A stretch of 6,586 nucleotides of DNA. It comes from Acidobacteriota bacterium. GTDB taxonomy: Bacteria; Acidobacteriota; Terriglobia; Terriglobales; Acidobacteriaceae. The stretch spans positions 1-6,586 of the forward strand of contig JAJYBW010000196.1 in NCBI GenBank assembly GCA_021778815.1, read 5' to 3'. Shown piece by piece: positions 1 to 5,438 of this stretch. Every line of letters starts with the position of its first letter. Within the stretch, counting starts at the first letter, position 1. The translations under genes and the position numbers were made by a program. The notes below the pieces were generated by a model. It was not told the DNA's origin and ran no database searches. It saw only the letters and a list, made by a program, of their open reading frames with translations.

Positions 1-122
1 TTTTCCGCAGACTGAAAGGTTTCCGCCGCATCTTCTCCAGATTCGAAAAGCTCGATGTAGTCTTCCTTGCCTTTATCAATTTCGTTCTGATCGTCGAAGC
101 CCTCAGATAGTGTTAACACGCC
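1..122 (+). mobile_element. Right end of an IS5-family insertion sequence (partial)
   Basis: The window opens inside an insertion sequence whose transposase C-terminus is recognisable (see the CDS at 3-110). The stop codon is followed at once by the 10-bp perfect palindrome GTGTTAACAC (110-119), then by GCC and a CTAG at 123-126. Short ends directly after the transposase stop, and YTAR-type (for example CTAG) target duplications, are known for some IS5 subgroups, so I place the boundary at about 122 with CTAG as the possible duplicated target. The left inverted repeat lies outside the window, so the boundary is inferred. The element runs toward, and is convergent with, the kinase-like gene ending at 302. 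Confidence 0.6.
3..110 (+). CDS. IS5-family transposase, C-terminal 35 residues (5' end outside window)
   Basis: Frame 3 of the + strand is open from the window edge to a TAG at 108-110. It encodes 35 residues beginning FRRLKGFRRIFSRFEKLD and ending in a hydrophobic stretch plus EALR. The pattern R-R-x-K-x-F-R-R-I-x-x-R-x-E-K-L-D followed by a short hydrophobic tail is the usual C-terminus of IS5/IS4-type DDE transposases; the RFEKLD part follows the last catalytic region. The DDE catalytic residues lie upstream and are not visible, so I cannot say whether the enzyme is intact. The other two + frames look like noise: frame 1 stops after four codons, and frame 2 has no recognisable protein pattern. 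Confidence in the family is good for so short a piece; the exact IS is unknown. Confidence 0.72.
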   Translation, partial: FRRLKGFRRIFSRFEKLDVVFLAFINFVLIVEALR

Positions 123-301
123 CTAGTCAAAAGGTCGTCATGTGAATCGCGAATCATGCTATTTTGCTGGAGAAATTTTCTGCTAATCGCTCGAGCAGGT
201 CATCTCACAAACAGTCCATCTTAGCTGACCTGAGCTTTACCCTCACAACCGGTAGAAATCACCGAGTTATGGGATATTTCGGCAAACGTTCGTGAGTTGA
301 T
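123..301. other. Gene-free spacer between the IS end and the kinase-like gene
   Basis: I see no coding frame of useful length on either strand. The only structure is a 7-bp perfect inverted repeat, CAGGTCA (196-202) and TGACCTG (226-232), with a 23-base spacer and no following T-run. It is therefore not a convincing terminator for the minus-strand operon that ends at 302. No clear promoter is visible. Confidence 0.5.
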
Positions 302-1015
302 TTACCCTTCGCTCACGAGATGTCCCACAGGCAGACTCTGTAGCTCTTCCAACGATAGTAGGGTGAGCGCATGGCGCACCACTTCTCGCTCCGCATCCTG
401 GATCGACATGGGCGGGATCACCGTGATTCCACCTATCAACTGAATGAGAGTGAAATAGGATGCGCGGCTGAGATATAAAAAATCAAGCGGATACTCGGGC
501 TTTCTGGCGCGCGCTGCAACAGGATCAGCATCGAGAAAATAGCTGACGTCCGGCCGAGGCGCCAACTTCATGATCAGGCGAACATAGGCGCGAGCCGCTG
601 GGTTCGCCAGATTTAGATTTGCCAGTTCATCGTAGATATAGCGATCGCAGATGACGAAATCCACACCGGAGCGCAGCGCTTTTGCGACGGCGGCGCGAAG
701 CGAAAGCGCGTCTACGAAATATAGCCCCAGGCGGACTAGGCTCATCGGCCAGGAACGAACATTTTTGTCGCGCCGATTGACAGGCTTTTCTGGGCTTCCA
801 ACCCCTTTTTCCCCTTTGAACAAGGTGTGGCCAGCACCCTCGCGAATACGTTTCAACCTGGCAACATCATCCCAGAATGTAATCAACGAGACCCGCATAC
901 CGGCGTCCTGCAAGCGGGCCCGAAGATTTGCAATCTGCGTACTCTTCCCTGCCCCGTCGATGCCAGAAAAACTTACAAATTTACAAAGCGTGCTGTGGTT
1001 CTGATTCTGCATCAT
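302..1015 (-). CDS. P-loop kinase of the thymidylate-kinase-like family
   Basis: The 237-residue protein has a Walker A loop near the N-terminus, GIDGAGKST (residues 18-26). It also has the VICDRYIYDE motif (121-130), matching the DR(Y/H) motif of thymidylate kinases, and a strand plus LID-like segment, PDVSYFLDADPVAARARK (155-172). This layout and length fit the dTMP kinase fold, cytoplasmic and using ATP. The substrate side is unusual: the REPGGT-type motif expected after the second strand is absent (LITFWDD at 44-50 instead), and a basic/glycine-rich stretch covers about 60-88. Housekeeping dTMP kinase activity is thus doubtful; phosphorylation of another nucleotide or sugar-linked substrate is possible. 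The start is chosen because AGGAG lies 4 bases before the ATG at 1015 (7 before a second ATG at 1012). The longer frame to 1120 would overlap the upstream gene and has low-quality sequence. It is the last gene of the minus-strand set, 47 bases after its neighbour. Confidence 0.8.
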   Translation of the reverse strand: MMQNQNHSTLCKFVSFSGIDGAGKSTQIANLRARLQDAGMRVSLITFWDDVARLKRIREGAGHTLFKGEKGVGSPEKPVNRRDKNVRSWPMSLVRLGLYFVDALSLRAAVAKALRSGVDFVICDRYIYDELANLNLANPAARAYVRLIMKLAPRPDVSYFLDADPVAARARKPEYPLDFLYLSRASYFTLIQLIGGITVIPPMSIQDAEREVVRHALTLLSLEELQSLPVGHLVSEG

Positions 1016-1018
1016 TAC

Positions 1019-1023
1019 GCTCC
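1019..1023 (-). promoter_or_regulatory. Ribosome binding site that fixes the kinase start
   Basis: On the minus strand the sequence reads TAGGAGCGTAATGATG. AGGAG is 4 bases from the first ATG (1015) and 7 from the second (1012), so either tandem ATG may be used. It argues against the 35-codon longer reading frame. Confidence 0.6.
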
Positions 1024-1062
1024 TACAAACCCTTCGAAGTGGTACTTCAATCTGCGTTCCGT

Positions 1063-1569
1063 TTAAGGTCGGCTGGGACTTCCGGCTGACAGGGCGACAA
1101 CGGTTCCAACGGCAACGCAAGCGCCAACGATTAGCCCGACCCGAATGAGAAAAGACCGCGACCTTTTCTGCTTCGCCGGTGCAACTACAGCGCCTGCGGG
1201 CCTTGAAGCTGCAATCCCGGTTGCCTTTTGATACGGTGCAGCGGCTGTACCTACTGGATTCGAATTATTATTCTCCTGTTGCTGCGGAACCGACGGCAAC
1301 GCTACCGATGCTTGATGTTCTTGATCGACATCGTTGGAACTCGATGATGTGGAACTGATGGAGGTTGCCGCTGGCTGCGACATCGTTGTATTCGCGTTAC
1401 TCGTGCCGCTATCGGAGCTCCCGGTCGGCGCGGCGGCAGAAGATTGCGTTGGTTGGCCTGATGGCACCGGCAGCGGCCGCCTGCCGGCCGCTTCGGCGAA
1501 CGGCACCGCCAGAAAAATCACCAGGCACCCTGCGATTTGTCTCTGTTTCCAACTAGATGAGATTTTCAT
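1063..1569 (-). CDS. Exported Ser/Pro/Ala-rich small protein with C-terminal hydrophobic segment, unknown function
   Basis: I do not recognise a family for this 168-residue protein. Residues 1-27 look like a Sec signal peptide: basic start (KQRQ), hydrophobic core CLVIFLAVPF, and A-E-A at 25-27 as a possible signal peptidase I site. Residues 30-132 are low-complexity, rich in Ser, Thr, Pro, Ala, Gln and Asn (SSTSSSSND, QQQENNN), as in a flexible envelope linker that could be O-glycosylated. A basic patch KQKRSR (133-138) precedes a 20-23 residue hydrophobic, glycine-spaced segment (about 139-161), and the protein ends SAGSPSRP. The basic patch comes before the membrane segment, the opposite of PEP-CTERM/exosortase signals, so I do not call it one. 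The start is supported by GGAGG 7 bases before the ATG. It sits between the STAS gene and the kinase-like gene in the same direction, suggesting an envelope role connected with the flippase operon (inference). Confidence 0.72.
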   Translation of the reverse strand: MKISSSWKQRQIAGCLVIFLAVPFAEAAGRRPLPVPSGQPTQSSAAAPTGSSDSGTSNANTTMSQPAATSISSTSSSSNDVDQEHQASVALPSVPQQQENNNSNPVGTAAAPYQKATGIAASRPAGAVVAPAKQKRSRSFLIRVGLIVGACVAVGTVVALSAGSPSRP

Positions 1570-1576
1570 GCATTCT

Positions 1577-1581
1577 CCTCC
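1577..1581 (-). promoter_or_regulatory. Ribosome binding site of the exported Ser/Pro-rich protein
   Basis: The minus strand reads GGTGGAGGAGAATGCATG. GGAGG lies 7 bases before the chosen ATG at 1569. An out-of-frame ATG four bases earlier is ignored because the frame from 1569 gives a clean signal peptide. Confidence 0.6.
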
Positions 1582-1628
1582 ACCCCCATGTCAACAATCC
1601 TATGCAGAATGACACCCTGTGCAGCGAG

Positions 1629-2027
1629 TCAAGCTGCGCTCTCCGGCTGCGTACGACTGTCTTTAGACGTGGACGACTGAGAGGACTCTACGGCAGGAGG
1701 CCGATGAAAGCTGCTGACCGCGCTCGCCGTTGTGTCGTGAATATCGAATAAACGGTGCGCTCCGAAGGTCTGCAGGGCGACCCCAGATGAAGAACGCAAG
1801 CCAGACAGCTTTATGTCGCCATTTCTCTTCATCGCTTCCTCCAGGCAGCACAGCAGCAGCTCAATTCCAGATTTGTCCAAATGGTCGACGTTAGAACAAT
1901 CGAGCACAACAAACGGGCGTTCAGCATCGATACAGAGATGCATATCGCGCAGGAAGGTCTGCCGTTGCTTTACACTTCTGATTTCCGGCAGTTGCATCAC
2001 CGCAACAGTACGCTTGCCAATTGTCAT
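1629..2027 (-). CDS. STAS-domain protein, anti-sigma-factor-antagonist (SpoIIAA) type
   Basis: The 132-residue cytoplasmic protein is a single STAS domain over about residues 1-100, with a Ser/Thr/Pro-rich tail after about 103. The hallmark is VVLDCSNVDHLDKSGIELL (40-58), matching the SpoIIAA-type pattern D-x-S-x-x-x-x-[IL]-D-x-S-G. Ser53 sits at the position phosphorylated by partner-switching kinases, and Asp43 begins the loop. A following strand, GDIKLSGL (70-77), is also typical. The family works by phospho-switched binding to an anti-sigma or regulatory kinase partner, and single STAS proteins can also regulate transporters. No kinase, anti-sigma factor or PP2C phosphatase is encoded nearby, so the partner is encoded elsewhere or is a protein of this operon. 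The gene is 56 bases after the flippase fusion; an AAGGAGG site precedes the ATG by about 9 bases. The Ser-rich tail is a possible second phosphorylation region (inference). Confidence 0.87.
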   Translation of the reverse strand: MTIGKRTVAVMQLPEIRSVKQRQTFLRDMHLCIDAERPFVVLDCSNVDHLDKSGIELLLCCLEEAMKRNGDIKLSGLRSSSGVALQTFGAHRLFDIHDTTASAVSSFHRPPAVESSQSSTSKDSRTQPESAA

Positions 2028-2036
2028 AATCTTCCC

Positions 2037-2043
2037 CCTCCTT
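2037..2043 (-). promoter_or_regulatory. Ribosome binding site of the STAS gene
   Basis: The minus strand reads AAGGAGGGGGAAGATTATG. This near-perfect anti-16S match, about 9 bases from the ATG, supports the start at 2027 and independent efficient translation of the STAS protein. Confidence 0.6.
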
Positions 2044-2083
2044 GATTCGGAACTTCAACTTTCACGCCGCAACAAGACTGACT

Positions 2084-4105
2084 TCATCCGGAGCTTTCCA
2101 AGAGGCGAGTTAGCTCGGCTTTGGGACTATGCACGGCATTTTTCATTACGTTGATCCCGTACCGGAAGAGTGTGCCCAGGTTCGTGTTGTACCAACAGCA
2201 CTCCATCATCCGCGGCGACAATCCGCACAGGAAACGAAGCTTGTTCACCCTATTCGGCGAAGCCAGCATGGCTGATACCAGGCGATGGTTGCCATCCAGT
2301 ATGGTAAGTGGCTCAGTCTCGCTTACTCCGATCAGCACAACTGGGCCAATGCCGTGATCCTCTTCGCCGAGTCTCTCCCCGATCTCATGAAGCTTTGCTA
2401 GGAACTGATCGTCGATCACGCTCTCACGTCGGCTCATGCTCTCCGCCACCTCGATGATTGAGAAATAACCCTCCGCAATTTTTCGCCACTGAGCGCGAGG
2501 GAACACTCGAATCTGGCTCAGATCAGACGTCGTCACCTCCATCTCATACCATTCCGTTCCAGACGGCAACTCATTCCACAATGCGCGATGCCGCAGGAAG
2601 AACAGGGCGCGCCGTTTGGCGTTCTCAGTCGCATTGTTCAGGTCGGGGTTTAAGACAATGTCACGCAGCGTCTCGTGATAGTCGCGGAAGACGGGATTGG
2701 GAAAGTCGCTCTTGAGAAAATTTGCAATCACTTCATCTTCGGAAGCACGTCGAAGCAATCTGACAGGCTGGAAGATGCCGTGTTCTTGATCTCTGTACGG
2801 ATCGCTCAACGCATTCATCAGGAACGGCAGAGCGACAAGTACAAGGAGAACCGACATCAGCACCAGTTGCACTAAGATGACCTGTCGCAAAGAGGAATGG
2901 AAAAGGCAGATCGCCGCGATCACTACACCGCTGAACAATAACTGAACCAAACTGGTGTTTGCGATCTTGTATGACATCTCGTAAGTGATGATCACAGCGC
3001 TGAGGGAATACACAACGGAGGTGATGGCATAGAGAGCCAGCAGGTAGGAGAGGCCGTGCGGCCCAGCAATTTCAAACTTTGCTCCAAAAAAGTATTTCCA
3101 GATCCAGTCGGGCGCCAGGCGCAGGCCCAGGGCCAGCACCGACCCCATCGATAACACCAGCATTAGAGCCGATGCGATGACGGTAAGATCTTTCCTCTCC
3201 TCGTTATTTGTGCCCGCCACCAGCGGGAACATGCTGTTGACGACAGCCTGGGAAAATGAAAAAACTACTCGACCTACCATAGCTACTGCTGCATAGAGCC
3301 CAGCTTCTCTGAGAAGAAAGAAATGCTTTACAAGGACGATGTCGCAGTTATTGATGAGCATCTGGCCGGAGAAAAAAACCACCGCCTGAGACATTTCTCG
3401 AAGCGCATAGGAGCGGCGAATCGGGCTCGGAATCCGAGCCGCGAGGCTAGGCCGAATTGTGAGGTAAGCGGCAATAACGGCCGCCGAGTTGGCTGCGATA
3501 ACGCCACGAACCCCAAACCCAAGAAGAATTAAGAGAACCGACCCCCCCAGCCGCATCAGGCCTTCAAACACCAGATTGCCAGCCAGACGACGGAATCCAT
3601 AGGCACCTTGTACGTAGCCTCTCCGACTTCCTAGGGGAATGTAGAACGCCACTCCGATGGCGAGCAGAATAATCAGGACGGGATCATTGAGGTTGAGGTA
3701 GCTTGCGATCAATCGATGAAACAGCAGCAGTAGCGACGCCATGACAATGCCACAGGCCCAGGAAGCCCCATGGAAAGCGCGATAACCGGCGGACTTGTCC
3801 TCAGGAGTTCGCTGTTGCGCAACGATCTTGGCGGAAATAATCTGAAAGGAGAGCGTGACCGCCGAAACCAGCGTCAGCAGCGTGTAGACGGCGGTGGCGT
3901 TGCCGAAGCCGTTGGGGCCGAGAAATCGGGCAACTGCGATGTTATAGACGAAATTGCTCGCAGTAGCGAGGCCCGAGCCGGAGAGTAATACGACGCTCCC
4001 TGAAAGAATACGGGATCGCAGAGCTTTCGATTTCTGTTTCGCACTATTCAACTTTTTTAGACTCCAATGACAAACCGGGCAAAATCTGTCGAACTCCACC
4101 TGCAT
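2084..4105 (-). CDS. Polysaccharide flippase (Wzx/MATE-like) fused to a C-terminal DGNHR-motif (ParB/Srx-like) domain
   Basis: From the ATG at 4105 the protein has 673 residues, well above the usual 400-500 of a Wzx-type flippase. Residues about 30-432 hold roughly 12 hydrophobic segments. The early stretch LSGSGLATASNFVYNIAVAR, then FLGPNGFGNATAVYTLL, is typical of lipid-linked oligosaccharide flippases of the MOP superfamily (inner membrane). After SDPYRDQEHG (about 434-443) the sequence becomes soluble and charged to the end. This part carries ILDGNHRLVSAML (602-614), resembling the DG(N/H)HR loop of ParB/sulfiredoxin-fold proteins such as free serine kinase. It ends with an aromatic/Arg block, WYNTNLGTLFRYG (638-650). 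Function of that domain is unknown; nucleotide binding, kinase activity or sensing are inferences. Start choice: an ATG at 4105 is preferred over a TTG at 4144, which would leave only 20 bases to the divergent frame beginning at 4165. A TTG at 4051, 10 bases after GGAG, is also possible, since the residues before it (CPVCHW) look unconserved. First gene of the minus-strand set. Confidence 0.85.
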   Translation of the reverse strand: MQVEFDRFCPVCHWSLKKLNSAKQKSKALRSRILSGSVVLLSGSGLATASNFVYNIAVARFLGPNGFGNATAVYTLLTLVSAVTLSFQIISAKIVAQQRTPEDKSAGYRAFHGASWACGIVMASLLLLFHRLIASYLNLNDPVLIILLAIGVAFYIPLGSRRGYVQGAYGFRRLAGNLVFEGLMRLGGSVLLILLGFGVRGVIAANSAAVIAAYLTIRPSLAARIPSPIRRSYALREMSQAVVFFSGQMLINNCDIVLVKHFFLLREAGLYAAVAMVGRVVFSFSQAVVNSMFPLVAGTNNEERKDLTVIASALMLVLSMGSVLALGLRLAPDWIWKYFFGAKFEIAGPHGLSYLLALYAITSVVYSLSAVIITYEMSYKIANTSLVQLLFSGVVIAAICLFHSSLRQVILVQLVLMSVLLVLVALPFLMNALSDPYRDQEHGIFQPVRLLRRASEDEVIANFLKSDFPNPVFRDYHETLRDIVLNPDLNNATENAKRRALFFLRHRALWNELPSGTEWYEMEVTTSDLSQIRVFPRAQWRKIAEGYFSIIEVAESMSRRESVIDDQFLAKLHEIGERLGEEDHGIGPVVLIGVSETEPLTILDGNHRLVSAMLASPNRVNKLRFLCGLSPRMMECCWYNTNLGTLFRYGINVMKNAVHSPKAELTRLLESSG

Positions 4106-4194
4106 GGGCCTGGGGCGGCCCGGGGAGCTCGACGCGTGCTTCAATTCCGCAATAACTGACTTCGATGCGCAAAGGAACGTTGTGGCTGCTCGGG

Positions 4195-4224
4195 ATTAAA
4201 GGCAATCTGTCGAAATCGCGACAA
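4195..4224 (-). promoter_or_regulatory. Possible sigma70-type promoter for the flippase operon
   Basis: On the minus strand, TTGTCG (4224-4219) and TTTAAT (4200-4195) are separated by 18 bases. They match the -35 consensus at 4 of 6 positions and the -10 at 5 of 6. Transcription would begin near 4188 and give a leader of about 83 bases before the ATG at 4105. The -35 box overlaps a short inverted repeat TGTCG/CGACA (4208-4223) that could be an operator. Found by eye only; such matches also occur by chance. Confidence 0.3.
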
Positions 4225-4260
4225 CCTCGCTATCCCTATTTGCTTCTAATAGTTATTCCT

Positions 4261-5268
4261 ATGTTACGTCGTACTGGCACTGCCTTATTCTTGTTCCTTT
4301 TTCTTGCCGGCGGATGCTCCAGGCGTGGGACCCCTCAGCCTGTGCAGCTGAAATATAAGGCCACCGGCCGGTCGCCCGAGATTCTGGCCCTGTATGAAGC
4401 CTGGTTCGGATTCTCCAAACACATCAATCCCGGCTATTCATCGCACGATCCTGCGGTGATTCGCCGCCAGATCCAGCAGGCGAAAGGAATGGGAATTTCT
4501 GCGTTTGTGGTGGACTGGTATGGAGACCGCGAGCCTTTTATCGATCAAAGTTATTCGTTGATGCAGACGGCGGCCGCCAAAGAACACTTCCACGTCGCCA
4601 TGATGTATGACGAAAGCGATATTGAAGATGGCGCAACCGACGAAGCCATCGCCGATTTCACCATGTTCCATGATACTTATATGTCTCCAAAGTCCCCTGG
4701 ACATGAGGCCTACCTGACATACCAAGGCCGCCCGGTCATCTTTATTTGGCCGAGGAGCCGGCACACCAACTGGAATCAGGTGAGGGCCGTCATCAATAAG
4801 TGGAAACCCGCGCCGCTGTTAATCGGGCTCAATCCACCCGGCAAGGATGCCGACGCCTTTGATGGCTTCTACGCCTGGATCAATCCGGGACCCGAGGGTT
4901 GGGCTGCGGATGGCAGCCATTGGGGACAGCAATACCTCGCCAAGTTCTATCAGACGATGGGATCGAAATATGCGGACAAGATTATTGTCGGGGGCGCGTG
5001 GTCTCAGTTCAACGATAGTAAAGCCACATGGAGCCTGAATCGACACATGTCTGCGCGTTGCGGCCAGACCTATCAGGACACGTTTAACCTCTGGAAGAAG
5101 TACTTTCCTGCGGATCAGCCGATTCCCTTTCTCATGCTGGAAACCTGGAACGATTACGAAGAAGGGTCGGCGCTAGAACCCGGCATCCCTGCATGCGGAA
5201 AGGGGTCGCAGGCACCACCCGCCGCAAATCAAGACGCCAATTCACCGAGTGCGATTGAGCACCACTAG
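4261..5268 (+). CDS. GH71/GH99-like glycoside hydrolase lipoprotein
   Basis: The 335-residue protein starts with a lipoprotein signal: RR, a hydrophobic core (ALFLFLFLAGG) and Cys19 as the probable lipidated residue. A TIM-barrel of the GH71/GH99-like type follows, starting at EILALYEAWFGF (40-51). Markers are GISAFVVDWYGD (78-89), MMYDES (114-119), PVIFIWPR (158-165) and the C-terminal ETWNDYEEGSALEPG (294-308). The last block corresponds to the N-E-W-x-E-G catalytic block of GH99 endo-alpha-mannosidases; here it is N-D-Y-E-E-G, with Asp298 and Glu301 in the two acidic positions. Related GH99-like and WbsX-type proteins are common in polysaccharide loci, so cleavage or remodelling of an envelope or extracellular glycan is likely; the substrate is unknown. 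The frame extends back to an ATG at 4165, but the ATG at 4261 gives a proper lipoprotein signal. No clear ribosome site is seen before either start. The tail after residue 312 is low-complexity. Divergent from the flippase operon and closed by a strong terminator. Confidence 0.82.
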   Translation: MLRRTGTALFLFLFLAGGCSRRGTPQPVQLKYKATGRSPEILALYEAWFGFSKHINPGYSSHDPAVIRRQIQQAKGMGISAFVVDWYGDREPFIDQSYSLMQTAAAKEHFHVAMMYDESDIEDGATDEAIADFTMFHDTYMSPKSPGHEAYLTYQGRPVIFIWPRSRHTNWNQVRAVINKWKPAPLLIGLNPPGKDADAFDGFYAWINPGPEGWAADGSHWGQQYLAKFYQTMGSKYADKIIVGGAWSQFNDSKATWSLNRHMSARCGQTYQDTFNLWKKYFPADQPIPFLMLETWNDYEEGSALEPGIPACGKGSQAPPAANQDANSPSAIEHH

Positions 5269-5438
5269 CCCACCCGGCGCATCCAAAAAGCATGGGCAAA
5301 TTGACTGTCAAATGAAATGGTCGCCAGCTGGATGCCGGCGACCATTTTTTCCATTAGCGTTCTCACTTCCAAATCATCGGAGAGCAGCTGCCAGTTAAAA
5401 TGCACCGAAGCGCAGCATAGCTTCACTTCCCGGCGCTA
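5269..5438. other. Convergent intergenic region
   Basis: Between the + strand lipoprotein stop and the minus-strand glycosyltransferase stop I see only the terminator at 5315-5350. Bases 5351-5438 contain no coding frame of note and no separate hairpin with a T-run serving the minus strand. Confidence 0.5.
5315..5350 (+). terminator. Strong Rho-independent terminator after the GH71/99-like gene
   Basis: AAATGGTCGCC (5315-5325) pairs perfectly with GGCGACCATTT (5337-5347) around an 11-base loop, giving an 11-bp stem. The right arm runs into six T residues (5345-5350). It lies 47 bases after the lipoprotein stop. On the minus strand the hairpin is followed only by a broken T-tract, so it may act weakly on transcription coming from the convergent glycosyltransferase. 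Confidence 0.87.

Noticed and set aside
1016..1120. N-terminal extension of the kinase-like protein to 1120
   Set aside because: The extra 35 residues are Arg/Cys-rich and unlike the family, overlap the 3' end of the exported-protein gene, and bypass the AGGAG site just before 1015.
1063..1180. PEP-CTERM or exosortase sorting signal on the Ser/Pro-rich protein
   Set aside because: There is no PEP-like motif before the helix, and the basic cluster precedes rather than follows the hydrophobic segment.
4045..4080. CPVCH at the N-terminus of the flippase as a c-type haem motif or zinc site
   Set aside because: There is only one CxxC pair, no signal peptide before it, and it lies in a region whose translation is itself uncertain because of the alternative TTG start at 4051.
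4165..4260. 32-residue N-terminal extension of the GH71/99-like lipoprotein
   Set aside because: It has no ribosome site and places a second hydrophobic stretch before a complete lipoprotein signal; the ATG at 4261 gives a standard signal length.
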